The notes: generated from the sequence alone by a model not told the origin. A DNA stretch of 64,000 bases from Glaciecola sp947496235 (GCF_050306235.1 NZ_JBLWFH010000002.1:310001-374000), one strand, 5' to 3'. Positions 44,217 to 53,212 are shown, numbered from the stretch's first letter. Made by a program: numbers and translations.

Positions 44217-45467
44217 CTATTCTTTATGTGCTTGAAATGCCAATGCAACGTCATCGACCAGTAAACCTTCCAATGCTATTCCAACAACCAGAATCAACGA
44301 CTTTTCAGGTGTCTTTTCATCTTCGATAAGGCGTGTGCTGTAGTGGCTAATAAAGTGGTTGGAAGATTCATCATAGGTAATTTCAGATAAATAAAACTGA
44401 TTTTCTTGCAAATTTAATATTTTGCTTTCATCGCCTTGCCAAAAATCAGACGTTACATCTGAAGTGGCAACTAGCGCACCTTCACTGTTGGTAATCATAA
44501 TTTCATGAATAAAAGACTTCTTCTGTTTAACACCTTGAACAAATTTCGACATTGGAAGCTCCATCATGGTTTCAGCAAAGTCGGGTACAAGGTTGTTCTC
44601 TACAGAGTGTCGCCATGCTTTGTCTAAGCTTAGCACTTCTTCAATGGTGTAATTATGGTCATCAAATTCTTTTTGAATTTGACGAAAACTGTTTGAGGAG
44701 AATAGTGGTAACAGGTCATGCTCAATAAAGTTGATCACTTTTTCCCTTTCAAACGCACTTAATTTGGTAATTTCTTTGTTGCAATTTCCAATCTGTTGAT
44801 TAAATGCCTCAACGACATGGGGATGTTGGTCAACAAACTGATTAGAGAAGGTGAGTCGTTTTGGTGAATATCTAACAAAAGACTCTCTCACACTCACCTG
44901 TTTAAAATTCTGTTGCAAACTTTTTTGTGTCTGGTGGCGATCAGCAATAAAAAGATCAAATCGACCCGCTACAAATTGAGAAACAAGTTGATCAATGCTA
45001 CGTGCATGAATAAAAGACCTAGTCCCTTGTTCTTGTAACCAAGTTTCCTCTGAACTGCCTTTTATGGTCCCAATTTTGGGATGCTTGTCGATTAAATCGT
45101 TTTGTGCGAGCGAATATGCAAACCACTTTTCAAGATAAACAGGATGTGAAGAAACACCTATTGCTGCGCCTTTGCTATCGGTAAGGTATATACCATCCAT
45201 CTTACCATTAATGACTTCTCGTCTCGCTCTTGTCCAGGGAACTTCCTTAATGATTGCTCGGTAATTAATTGCATTAAAAGCACAGGCAACAATGCTTTTC
45301 ACTTTATCTCGAGTATAGGTATCTGAGATGACCTTTTCTTGAGAAATTGGAGCAGTTGCTAGCACTATCACTTGCCTTTCAATGCCTGGCAAGGATTCAC
45401 TAGCGTTACTTGCTTTACTGAATGAAAGCATTATTAAAACAAGGGAACAAGAGATGAAGAGTCTCAT
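44217..45467 (-). CDS. Exported solute-binding-like protein with a C-terminal sensor-like domain
   Basis: A 416-residue protein with a signal peptide (about 1-22). The first domain (about 30-250) has the family 3 extracellular solute-binding fold: YRAIIKEVPWTRARREVINGKMDGIYLTDS, IGTIKGSSEETWL and GRFDLFIADRH. The second (about 265-415) resembles a PDC/Cache-type sensor (SFIHEIMITNSEGALVATSDVTSDFWQGDE). No membrane segment or signalling domain follows, so the combination ends as a free periplasmic protein. It is monocistronic. The domain calls are from sequence style. Confidence 0.72.
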   Translation of the reverse strand: MRLFISCSLVLIMLSFSKASNASESLPGIERQVIVLATAPISQEKVISDTYTRDKVKSIVACAFNAINYRAIIKEVPWTRARREVINGKMDGIYLTDSKGAAIGVSSHPVYLEKWFAYSLAQNDLIDKHPKIGTIKGSSEETWLQEQGTRSFIHARSIDQLVSQFVAGRFDLFIADRHQTQKSLQQNFKQVSVRESFVRYSPKRLTFSNQFVDQHPHVVEAFNQQIGNCNKEITKLSAFEREKVINFIEHDLLPLFSSNSFRQIQKEFDDHNYTIEEVLSLDKAWRHSVENNLVPDFAETMMELPMSKFVQGVKQKKSFIHEIMITNSEGALVATSDVTSDFWQGDESKILNLQENQFYLSEITYDESSNHFISHYSTRLIEDEKTPEKSLILVVGIALEGLLVDDVALAFQAHKE

Positions 45468-45888
45468 CGACTGAAACTTAGCCTTGATAAAAAGAGGTTA
45501 TCTGAATTTTTGGAGACAATTTGTACATTTTCTAACTTCCTCTTTTTACATCAACTGCGTGGTATTAACTTATCGGAAATCCGAAAATATTCTTAAAAGG
45601 CAAATGCAAAAACAGCTGCTAGAGCTATACAAAAGTCTAATGAGTATACATTTTTGGCTTTCTTGAGTAAATAAAAACGTGCCTACAGCCGTTAAAAATA
45701 AAGGTTTTAACATAAATTTAACCTTGCATCTACCTGTTTATTATTACGGTAACAAATGTTGTATAAATATTGGTCACTCGACCGTGGTTTTTGTACGTTC
45801 AGTTAATAAAGCTGAACGCTGGGCGAATATGAGTATCCGCAGTTTATAGTTAAATAAGTCTCCTACATAAAACTAAGGAGATTTAAGC
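45468..45888. other. Intergenic gap with one stem-loop
   Basis: A 421-base AT-rich gap. A plus-strand frame at 45484-45666 lacks a ribosome site and looks accidental. CGTTCAG (45796-45802) and CTGAACG (45812-45818) form a hairpin upstream of the NmrA-like gene, whose ribosome site AAGGAG is strong. Nothing else is seen. Confidence 0.5.
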
Positions 45889-46719
45889 ATGTACGAAAAT
45901 CATTTAATCATAGGTGCTACAGGTAAAACAGGTTCAAGGGTCGCAAGCAGATTGCAAAAGCTCGGCTACAAGCTAAAACTAGCGGCTCGAAAGGCTGAAG
46001 TTTATTTTGATTGGTCGCATAGCTCGACTTGGGCACCGGCAATGAATGGGATTGATGCCATTTACGCCACTTATTTTCCAGACTTGGCGATGCCACAAGC
46101 TAAAGGTGATATTCTCGCATTGTGTCAAATTGCCAAACAGAACGGCGTTAGACACATTACATTACTTTCCGGTAGAGGCGAAAAAGCGGCCCAAGAATGT
46201 GAGCAAATTCTACAAGACTCTGGGCTTTCTTGGACCATAGTGAGGGCAAGTTGGTTTAATCAGAATTTTAGTGAAGGTCTATTTACACAATTCATTTTGG
46301 ATAGAAAGTTATCCCTCCCTGTCGGTCATGTAAAAGAGCCTTTTATTGACGTGGATGACATTGCAGACGTAGTAGTGGCATCTTTGACTCAAGAAGGCCA
46401 CAGCGGTCAGTTGTATGAAGTGACGGGGCCTGAATTGTTAAACTTTCAGCAATTAGCTGATCTCTTTAGTAAACAACTGGGAGAAAGGGTTGAATTTGAA
46501 CAAATTAGCATGCAGCAATTTCAGCAGAATCTGCAAGCATTAGGCGTTGATGGGGACACTATTGGTATGTTGACCTATCTTTTTAATGAAGTATTAGATG
46601 GCCGGAATGAATACCGCTGCGCAGGTGTGCATCAAGCGTTAGGTCGTCCCGCAAATAGCTTCAAGCAATTTATTGCGGGTAATCTTGAGTGCTTTATGCC
46701 AGCGGATGTGTCCGCTTAA
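45889..46719 (+). CDS. NmrA-like NAD(P)-binding protein
   Basis: A 276-residue atypical short-chain dehydrogenase-like protein. The NAD(P)-binding motif IGATGKTGSRVASRL (about 8-22) starts a Rossmann fold. GVRHITLLSGRGEKAAQECEQIL and WTIVRASWFNQNF match the NmrA/ergot-alkaloid-type family. The usual YxxxK catalytic pair is missing, as in redox-sensing NmrA proteins. The strong AAGGAG site supports the start. It is monocistronic. Confidence 0.85.
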   Translation: MYENHLIIGATGKTGSRVASRLQKLGYKLKLAARKAEVYFDWSHSSTWAPAMNGIDAIYATYFPDLAMPQAKGDILALCQIAKQNGVRHITLLSGRGEKAAQECEQILQDSGLSWTIVRASWFNQNFSEGLFTQFILDRKLSLPVGHVKEPFIDVDDIADVVVASLTQEGHSGQLYEVTGPELLNFQQLADLFSKQLGERVEFEQISMQQFQQNLQALGVDGDTIGMLTYLFNEVLDGRNEYRCAGVHQALGRPANSFKQFIAGNLECFMPADVSA

Positions 46720-47100
46720 GCCTAACCGCTTCTGTTTTAGTTGGTCAAACTGATTGCAGGGGCTTTTATGGGTCATCCAAGAGAAATTGAGGATTTATTA
46801 GTACGCATTTTAGCCCTTAACTACGAAGAAGCGCCATAGTGACGAAAGTCACTATCTCCTTGGAATACGCTAATGCTTCTATATCAAGAACTACTTTAAT
46901 CAGTGAAATTAAGCTCTGCTTAGCGGACTTTTATTTTATCTAAGCATGAAAAACGACTCGAATACATAGCTAGTCTCGGTTTCCTGCACTCAATAAACAA
47001 TAGATTGTAAGTAACCAATTGAATTTAATAATAATGTTGAAAGCGAGAATTCACCCCATGGATCTTTTCTTGAGAGTTGTTGAAGCGAAAGAATACGCCT
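46720..47100. other. Gap before the second islet
   Basis: No convincing gene. A 23-residue frame at 46768-46839 (begins MGHPREIEDLLVRILALN) looks like the remnant of a protein start. The rest is AT-rich and featureless up to the dispersed element. Confidence 0.4.
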
Positions 47101-47208
47101 TACATTGACATTTCGTCTGGTTTGGCATGAAATTGACTTATGTAAGCATATCTAGCAACTGTCAATTTGGTCATATCTAGACGTGTAGATAAAAAGATCG
47201 TTAACTTT
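47101..47208 (+). repeat. Dispersed element, copy 2
   Basis: Partner of the element at 29141-29250, same orientation. The stem here is perfect (AAATTGAC 47130-47137 / GTCAATTT 47161-47168). Compared with copy 1 the last pair changed from T-A to C-G on both sides, so pairing is conserved while bases differ. It ends about 85 bases before the antitoxin start. Confidence 0.85.
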
Positions 47209-47218
47209 CAATCGCACA

Positions 47219-47284
47219 AGACTTGTCTTTTTAACTGTACAACTTAGTACTTATTAGATAGACTTGTCTTATAACCTGTACATG
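47219..47284 (+). promoter_or_regulatory. Two direct operator-like repeats before yefM
   Basis: AGACTTGTCTT followed by TGTACA occurs at 47219-47243 and again at 47260-47284, 41 bases apart (close to four helical turns). TGTACA is the core hexamer known from YefM-YoeB operators in E. coli. The repeat ends five to ten bases before the antitoxin start, so binding would cover the transcription start. Confidence 0.72.
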
Positions 47285-47294
47285 AGAAAATATT

Positions 47295-47549
47295 ATGAGA
47301 GTTGTATCTTTTACAGAAGCCAGAAACGGATTGAAGACGGTTTTAGATAATGTGGTCAATGATGCAGATACCACAGTAATTACTAGACGGGACGCTGAAG
47401 ATGCCGTGGTAATGTCCCTCGACTATTACAACAGTTTGATGGAAACAGTCTATTTACTTAAGTCGCCTGCTAATGCTGCTCATTTAGCAAAGTCTATTTC
47501 CCAATACAAAAAGGGTGAATATACTCAGAGGGATTTGGTGGATGAATAA
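47295..47549 (+). CDS. yefM: Antitoxin of the Phd/YefM family
   Basis: An 84-residue antitoxin. The N-terminal DNA-binding fold (MRVVSFTEARNGLKTVLDNV) and the C-terminal toxin-binding tail (YLLKSPANAAHLAKSI) align closely with E. coli YefM. It represses its own operon and neutralises YoeB. The end overlaps the toxin start by eight bases. The pair sits in an islet with repeats and a transposase remnant, which suggests horizontal gain. Confidence 0.95.
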   Translation: MRVVSFTEARNGLKTVLDNVVNDADTTVITRRDAEDAVVMSLDYYNSLMETVYLLKSPANAAHLAKSISQYKKGEYTQRDLVDE

Positions 47550-47805
47550 AAGATTATTGTCATGGACTGATGAATCTTGGAAAGACTATTTGTACTGGCA
47601 AACTCAGGACAAGAAGACGCTTAAACGCATCAATAAACTTTTAATGGATGTAAAACGCTCACCTTTTGAAGGAATTGGAAAGCCTGAACCGCTTAAAGAA
47701 AATCTAAGCGGTTTCTGGTCGCGAAGAATTGATGACACCAATCGTTTAGTTTATGCCGTAGAGAGCGATTCAATAGTCGTAATCTCTTGCCGTTATCATT
47801 ATTGA
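47542..47805 (+). CDS. yoeB: Toxin YoeB, ribosome-dependent mRNA endonuclease
   Basis: An 87-residue RelE-superfamily toxin that cuts mRNA in the ribosomal A site. The close match to E. coli YoeB includes SWKDYLYWQTQDKK, GKPEPLKENLSGFWSRRI and the C-terminal CRYHY. The catalytic residues are present: E49, R68, H86 and Y87 by alignment with E46/R65/H83/Y84. I use the ATG at 47542, which overlaps the antitoxin end; a frame from 47515 adds nine extra residues. The toxin appears intact. Confidence 0.95.
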   Translation: MNKRLLSWTDESWKDYLYWQTQDKKTLKRINKLLMDVKRSPFEGIGKPEPLKENLSGFWSRRIDDTNRLVYAVESDSIVVISCRYHY

Positions 47806-47818
47806 TAGATGGGAAAAA

Positions 47819-47887
47819 AGTTAACAAAACGATGAAAACGAATTTTTACAAAGAGCGCGTAAAAACCGCTTATCGAAAGTGTTATGT
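47819..47887. repeat. attC-like imperfect palindrome after yoeB
   Basis: The outer arms AGTTAACA (from 47819) and TGTTATG (to 47886) are partly complementary. The inner arms are CGAT (47830-47833) / ATCG (47872-47875) and TTTTTAC (47843-47849) / GTAAAAA (47859-47865). About 69 bases, with ends carrying TTAAC and GTTATG, matches the size and layout of an attC site. It also fits a simple hairpin terminator region. Confidence 0.4.
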
Positions 47888-47904
47888 GACTGGTTGTTGA
47901 CCAT

Positions 47905-48138
47905 ATGGAAACGGAATTTTTGGAAATTGAATCTTATACTATCGCAAGTGACGTAGGCGACAGAGACGGCATAGGAGTAGAGTATTATTGCCATGGAATA
48001 ATGATCATGGAAATCTTCAGAGACGATACGAAAAGAACCAGAGAAGTAACTTTGTACAAAAAAGAGTTACCACTTGCACTGATTGAAAGAGCGATCAAAA
48101 TATTCAAACAAGAAATACCTGAAGAGTTCGAAGACTAA
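47905..48138 (+). CDS. Orphan 77-residue acidic protein
   Basis: A small soluble protein (IGVEYYCHGIMIMEIFRDDTKRTREVTLY) with a mixed alpha/beta look and an acidic C-terminal helix. No family is recognised. The flanks are a perfect 13-base inverted repeat, GTGTTATGTGACT (47879-47891) and AGTCACATAACAC (48147-48159). A single gene of this size between such ends resembles an integron cassette. The ribosome site is weak. Confidence 0.55.
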   Translation: METEFLEIESYTIASDVGDRDGIGVEYYCHGIMIMEIFRDDTKRTREVTLYKKELPLALIERAIKIFKQEIPEEFED

Positions 48139-48202
48139 ATTGGCAAAGTCACATAACACATATGAGCCTCAGGCCTGTCAATGAAAAAAGAAAATCCTTT
48201 GC

Positions 48203-48391
48203 TCACTTTTTCAAGATAAAGCCAATTTTATGAGCAAGGGCGGATACGGCCTTGCATTTGACTAATCTGGCGTAGGATGCAAGTTGATGATCGTGGGGGA
48301 ATAGCTTAATTTCCCCAAAGTCGAATAAGATGGTAAGGGCTAGGACTTTCTCGCTACCTAGAAATGTGTTCAGAATAGTATAGACATTATT
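48203..48391 (-). pseudogene. Remnant of an IS110-family transposase
   Basis: An open stretch of 62 codons without a start. It encodes SEKVLALTILFDFGEIKLF and HQLASYARLVKCKAVSA, matching the C-terminal transposase_20 region of IS110-type transposases (family pattern: PGIGxxLALTIL-EIGDI-RFP then ASYARLV). The catalytic N-terminal half and the rest of the C terminus are missing, so it is a decayed fragment. Confidence 0.72.
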
Positions 48392-48753
48392 TCATAATTT
48401 CTGGCGCTAACTGTTCTTGCGTATACGTTCCTTTTTCAGGAAATTACAACCCTGTCAAACGCTCATGTTCTTCTCGTCTACTCATGGTATAAAACCTCGC
48501 ATTCGAAAATTCGATGGCTATATTGTGGTTAGTGTTGCCTCTAATTTATAAAAAATCGAAGACCTGATTTACCTTTCAAATCTGGACTATTTCTGTGATA
48601 ACCCCTCATTCATCTCCATGCGTAAATTTTAGTTATAGGAAATCCATCAATATTGGCTTACCCTGTATCTAACTCTGAGGGGGCTGGTAAATTAATGGCG
48701 ATTCAGTTAGATTAGCTTGGCAACAACGTCTGTAATTTAACAAGTCATAGGCT
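48392..48753. other. Degenerate gap after the transposase remnant
   Basis: No intact gene. On the minus strand a 33-codon frame from 48485 to 48387 (MSRREEHERLTGL, stop, then FPEKGTYTQEQLAPEIMK) is broken by one in-frame TAA, which looks like a decayed small gene. The rest up to the serine hydrolase is AT-rich and featureless. Confidence 0.4.
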
Positions 48754-50010
48754 ATGTCTATCTATTTTAAAATACTTGTCGCTTTTCTCTTCTTATTACC
48801 TCACATTGCGATGGCGAATCAACCTATTAACGAGCTTGAGCACAGTAGGGATAAGTTCAAACATTTTGAGATAACGTCTTTTCCCCTCGGGGGCGAGCAA
48901 ACACGTTTTGTATGGTTAAATATGCCTGCCTTTTTTAATCACACTGCTATAACGGCGGCTGAAGCTTTACCATTGGAGAACGAGAACAGCCTAGATTTTG
49001 CTCAGACGCAAATTATAGTTGATGAAAAACCGCGAACATTAGACGCTTATATAAAATCAGATGATCGTATTGATAGCGTAGTTGTGGTGTATAGAGGCAA
49101 TATAATTTTTGAACACTACAACTCACATACAGCCTTGGACCGACATGCGGCATGGTCGGTTTCAAAAGTAATGGTATCAGCTGCCTTAGCTGAATTAGTA
49201 AAGCAAGAAAAAATTGACTTAACAGCGCCTGTAAAAACCTATTTACCTTCTTTTTCTCATTCTGATTGGGGGCAGGTGTCGGTTCAGAGCGTAGCTGACA
49301 TGCAGTCAAAAATGGGCTGCAACGATAGTCATGAGTACGATGATCCTCAAAACTGTGTCTATCGTGTTGATGAAATTTTTAACATAGTACCGCAAAAAAC
49401 GCTGTCATTAAGTAGTGCCCAAGACTACCTAATGGCGGTAAAAACAAACCCTTCTGCTACTTCATTTTCAGAATATAACTCGGCAAATACACTTATTTTG
49501 GGATTTATAATTGAAGCTGTAACAACCAAACCTTTGTACCAAGCTCTGGCAGAGCTTGTATGGCAACCGATGGGAGCTGAATCTGATGGTTTGATGTTAA
49601 TAAATAGTTTTGGTGAGTCGTATGCTGGTGGTGGTATTAGTGCTAGGCTAAACGATATCGCTAGATTTGGTTTGCTGATGATTTCGAACGCAAATTCATC
49701 GATAAAATTTCACAAAGAAGTTTACGGTCTCAATTATGAGCGTAGGTCAGAAACTTTTTCAGCAGCCCGAAAAAAAAGCTTAAACCAATTGTTTAATGGC
49801 GACCCGCCACAACAAAGTAAAATGCAATGGGATCTAATTTGGTCTAACGGTGATATGTTCAAAGATGGTTTTTCTGGGCAAGGGTTATATGTTTCATCCG
49901 AAAATAATTTTGTCATGGCTTGGTTTGGAACTGCTGATAAAAATTTCGAAACTCACAATTTACTGCCCATTGCACGGCAGTTATCAAACAAGTTAGCCGA
50001 AGTTCAATAA
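48754..50010 (+). CDS. Serine hydrolase of the beta-lactamase/class C fold
   Basis: A 418-residue exported protein with a signal peptide (about 1-21). The nucleophile motif SVSK lies at 135-138 in HAAWSVSKVMVSAAL. The Tyr motif is likely in FSEYNSANTLILGF, and a C-terminal KDGFSGQGLYVS stands where the KTG-like motif is expected. Such proteins are esterases, peptidases or peptidoglycan-related enzymes rather than true beta-lactamases. A frame shift or truncation is not seen. It is convergent with the alpha/beta hydrolase gene. Confidence 0.82.
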   Translation: MSIYFKILVAFLFLLPHIAMANQPINELEHSRDKFKHFEITSFPLGGEQTRFVWLNMPAFFNHTAITAAEALPLENENSLDFAQTQIIVDEKPRTLDAYIKSDDRIDSVVVVYRGNIIFEHYNSHTALDRHAAWSVSKVMVSAALAELVKQEKIDLTAPVKTYLPSFSHSDWGQVSVQSVADMQSKMGCNDSHEYDDPQNCVYRVDEIFNIVPQKTLSLSSAQDYLMAVKTNPSATSFSEYNSANTLILGFIIEAVTTKPLYQALAELVWQPMGAESDGLMLINSFGESYAGGGISARLNDIARFGLLMISNANSSIKFHKEVYGLNYERRSETFSAARKKSLNQLFNGDPPQQSKMQWDLIWSNGDMFKDGFSGQGLYVSSENNFVMAWFGTADKNFETHNLLPIARQLSNKLAEVQ

Positions 50011-50018
50011 AGATTATT

Positions 50019-50858
50019 TCAGTGCTTGTTGGCGAAATTGTTTATCCAATTAGTGGCTGAAGAAAATGTTGCTTCCATGTTGTTGTGACCTTGATTTGAA
50101 TAGAGGATATATTCGTATTTGTGGCCACTCTCAATTAATTTGTTGAGCTTGCTAATAGACAAATCAACAGGAATACTTCCATCTTTCCCTCCAAATATCC
50201 AAAGACCAGCAATATCCAGTGTTGCCAAATTTTCACTTGAGTCCGTATCCTTACCGAGAAAATCTGGCCAAATATACCTTTGATGTCTGGCGCTAAGCGC
50301 TTCTTTAAAACTCGGAACATTTTCTTGATCCCAATCTGAGGTATATTTGCTAAAAATGTCTTCTTCACTCACTTTGCAAACCGGCCCACTCCATAACACC
50401 AAAAAATCCACCTCCGCGCTTTTTTCAGCAGCTAAGGGAACAATCCAACCGGCTTGACTAATACCAGTTAAACCAAGAGGAAGCGTTTTTGTTCTTGGAT
50501 GATCGCGCAGAACATTTAGTGCCGCAATTGCATCATCAGCTAGCAATTGAAGGTTTTTTTCACCCACACTTTGCTGACTTTCATAGTTACCGCCCGAACG
50601 ACCTGCACCTCGCTTATCGTAAACCAGAGCAGCAACACCATCTGAAGCAAAGCGCGTCGCCCAATGCATATTTCGTTTCTGTTTTCCTGAACCATGAACA
50701 AAAACAACCGCAGATCGGATTTCTCCATTCTTTGGAAAAACAATGGTGCCAGAAAGTTTTTCCTTATGACTAATAAAGGTTATTTCTTCGCTGTCGAATT
50801 CATCGCCGAAAACGCAAGTGGTAATGAATAGAAAAATAATGGAGATAGAAATTTTCAT
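50019..50858 (-). CDS. Exported alpha/beta hydrolase
   Basis: A 279-residue protein with a signal peptide (about 1-18). It has an oxyanion-type VFVHGSGKQKR segment, the nucleophile elbow GISQAG (Ser134), an Asp around FGGKDGSIP and the catalytic His in SNQGHNNME. It resembles BAAT/dienelactone hydrolase-like esterases. The start at 50858 opens the signal peptide and has a GAGA site; the frame from 50924 adds a non-signal N terminus. The substrate is unknown. Confidence 0.82.
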   Translation of the reverse strand: MKISISIIFLFITTCVFGDEFDSEEITFISHKEKLSGTIVFPKNGEIRSAVVFVHGSGKQKRNMHWATRFASDGVAALVYDKRGAGRSGGNYESQQSVGEKNLQLLADDAIAALNVLRDHPRTKTLPLGLTGISQAGWIVPLAAEKSAEVDFLVLWSGPVCKVSEEDIFSKYTSDWDQENVPSFKEALSARHQRYIWPDFLGKDTDSSENLATLDIAGLWIFGGKDGSIPVDLSISKLNKLIESGHKYEYILYSNQGHNNMEATFSSATNWINNFANKH

Positions 50859-51112
50859 TCTTAGATTCTCGTTAAGTTTGTTCACAGTACGAACGCAAAA
50901 ATCAAACCAGTCCTTTAAGTTCATGAAAAGTAAGGTGAATAGAAAAGCAATATTTTGTGAGAGCTAATATTTTCACCAAATAATGGCGAGTTTTTTTAAA
51001 TTTTGCGAGATTTAAAAATGCTTGATTATTCCAGAGTAGATAGCAGTCGAATTTCATGATCATCTATCGTATATTGGTCGTGGATATAAGTTATGTAACA
51101 TTGGATAGGCGA

Positions 51113-52084
51113 ATGGAGTTTGATCATACTCAGCGAACAGCCACTACAATTGACGATGGTTCTCTTAGTAAGCTGCTGAACAATCTGCAAATGAAAAGCG
51201 CATTCTATACTGCTTCTGAGCTACGAAAGCCGTGGTCAACGCAGATGCCACCAATGCTGCAATGTATGATGTTCCATTTTGTTGTAGAAGGAGATGCGAC
51301 CTTTTCTTGCGGTGACGAGAGTCTTGAATTATCGCAAGGTGATTTCATCCTTTTTCCAAAAGGCGAAGGGCATATAGTATCCGACGGAGAATGCAAGACG
51401 GCAACGCCCTTGGCCGAACTGCCTATTGAGTGCATTACTGAGCGTTATGAAAAATTAACCTTTGGAGGCAATGGGGAGCTTACTCGTTTAGTTTGTGGTG
51501 CCATGGTATTTGATCATCCGTTAGCAAAAAAAATTGTCGAAATACTGCCTTCTTTCATTTTGATAAAAAAGTCTAACGTAGAAACTGCGAGTTTAATTGA
51601 AAGCATTAGCCAGTTACTAAAATCAGAATCACAACAAATTTCTTTAGGTGCAGAAGCCGTCATTTCCCGATTGGCCGAAATCTTGGTAATAGCAGCATTA
51701 CGCGAATTTTTAGGTCAACTGAATGAAACATCACTTGCTTGGTTGGGAGCTTTGGAAGATGACCGTATAGGAAAAGCCATGAAGTTGATTCATGACTCAC
51801 CGGACAAACACTGGAGCTTAGAGGGATTAGCCAAAGAAGTCGGAATGTCTCGAACGAGCTTTTCTCAGCAATTTAAACGTTTGGTGGGAGATACGCCGAT
51901 GGAATATTTAACTGAGTGGCGCATGTCGCTTGCGTTTTCCAAGTTAACACTTAGCAAAGACACAGTATTGTCTATCGCGTTGGATATTGGTTACCAATCC
52001 GAATCGGCATTTTCGCGGGTATTCAAAAAGGTCATAGGTAAGAGCCCCCGCGAGGTTAGACGAAGTGCTGAACCTTTAAGCTAA
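51113..52084 (+). CDS. AraC family regulator with cupin_6 domain
   Basis: A 323-residue regulator. The N-terminal cupin_6 sensor (about 10-190) includes MPPMLQCMMFHFVVEGDATF and LSQGDFILFPKGEGH. The C-terminal double helix-turn-helix AraC domain (about 225-318) reads WSLEGLAKEVGMSRTSFSQQFKRLVGDTPMEYLTEWRM and IALDIGYQSESAFSRVFKK. An ATG at 51056 would add 19 residues; neither start has a strong ribosome site. Target genes are unknown; the divergent alpha/beta hydrolase is a candidate. Confidence 0.88.
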   Translation: MEFDHTQRTATTIDDGSLSKLLNNLQMKSAFYTASELRKPWSTQMPPMLQCMMFHFVVEGDATFSCGDESLELSQGDFILFPKGEGHIVSDGECKTATPLAELPIECITERYEKLTFGGNGELTRLVCGAMVFDHPLAKKIVEILPSFILIKKSNVETASLIESISQLLKSESQQISLGAEAVISRLAEILVIAALREFLGQLNETSLAWLGALEDDRIGKAMKLIHDSPDKHWSLEGLAKEVGMSRTSFSQQFKRLVGDTPMEYLTEWRMSLAFSKLTLSKDTVLSIALDIGYQSESAFSRVFKKVIGKSPREVRRSAEPLS

Positions 52085-52090
52085 TACCTT

Positions 52091-53044
52091 TTATTCATAC
52101 GCGGGATCACAAGCTTTCAGCGTGTACTTGTACCCTAATTCACTGTCAGGATCTTCACTGATCAGCAACACTGAATTTTCATCAATAATTACGCTGCGCT
52201 GATTTTCTTCTTTCGTGCATATGCTTTTTTCGTATGCTTCAAAGGTGAAAATAAAATCTGCGATTAATTTTTTAATCGACAGGTTGACCTGTTTAAATTG
52301 ATTAAAATATTCAATGTCTTCTTCTGATAAATCACTGACTTTGCGTGTATTTACCACATTATCATTCTGTTCACTCAGGTTTATTTCTAACGTGCTTAAC
52401 TCAGGATCATCTACCACATAAGGGGCAATAAGTACTGTCATACCTGCAATCATTGGTGGGATCAATAAAATTCTAAGTAGCATGGTTCTGCCAGCGTACT
52501 CCTTATCTTCCCAATGGATATTAATGTTGACCCCAAAGGGTTTTAGTAGCAGGCGAATAATGATCCAGATATTTAGAATGATTAGCGTCAATATCAATAT
52601 CATCAGCGAAGAAACACCAATCCAGAAGGGCGCAATAACTAATGTGCTAAACCCCAAAGTAAATACAAAAGGGAAGGGTTCAATGCCGGTGATTTCATTT
52701 ATTTTGAGCGCTGCGAAGGCAAGTGATACATTCGCCATGGAAGCATAGAGCACAATAATGGCGATTTTGCCGCCTTTGGTTTCCCAAAATTTGTGAAATA
52801 ACAAATAGGTTTCGCGACCAAACCCAATGACCGAGAAGAATAGCGCTAGATAAGATAAGAACTCAGGTTCGCTAGTTAAGATTATTGTCAATAACCAAAG
52901 CGCTGCCGCTATCAGATAAGCTCTCTGGGAAAAATTAAGTTTGAAAAAAAAACGTTTAAACCTAACCAACCTAGTTGCAAAAAAAGCAATTAGCCTATTG
53001 AACCAAGGCAGTTTATTGGGCAAAGAAGTAAGATAGTTTTTCAT
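52091..53044 (-). CDS. Membrane protein with C-terminal soluble domain
   Basis: A 317-residue protein with about five or six hydrophobic segments (about 42-60, 65-85, 95-113, 122-142, 148-170, 195-215). A polar C-terminal domain (about 220-317) rich in acidic residues has two Cys near the end. No family is recognised. It is monocistronic and convergent with the AraC gene. Confidence 0.62.
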   Translation of the reverse strand: MKNYLTSLPNKLPWFNRLIAFFATRLVRFKRFFFKLNFSQRAYLIAAALWLLTIILTSEPEFLSYLALFFSVIGFGRETYLLFHKFWETKGGKIAIIVLYASMANVSLAFAALKINEITGIEPFPFVFTLGFSTLVIAPFWIGVSSLMILILTLIILNIWIIIRLLLKPFGVNINIHWEDKEYAGRTMLLRILLIPPMIAGMTVLIAPYVVDDPELSTLEINLSEQNDNVVNTRKVSDLSEEDIEYFNQFKQVNLSIKKLIADFIFTFEAYEKSICTKEENQRSVIIDENSVLLISEDPDSELGYKYTLKACDPAYE

Positions 53045-53212
53045 CCAAGATACCTAGCATAAGCATAAAAAAAGTCCATTTCGAAGCGCTAATCATTTAC
53101 TATTTACCAGTATACTCAGATTTTAATATTCAAGTATAGAGCGCGAGAATATTAAGTTGTAACAATTTTATAATAATAACAGTCAATTACGACAGAAAGT
53201 TAGGACACTTTA

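Noticed and set aside
45484..45666. A 60-residue open frame in the gap before the NmrA-like gene
   Set aside because: No ribosome site, odd composition and no recognisable pattern; it overlaps the region upstream of the divergent gene.
47175..47190. MetJ-type operator in the dispersed element
   Set aside because: ATCTAGACGTGTAGAT resembles tandem AGACGTCT boxes only in part, and no methionine gene follows.
48754..50010. True class C beta-lactamase
   Set aside because: The YxN and KTG motifs are altered, and the length and spacing match esterase-like serine hydrolases.
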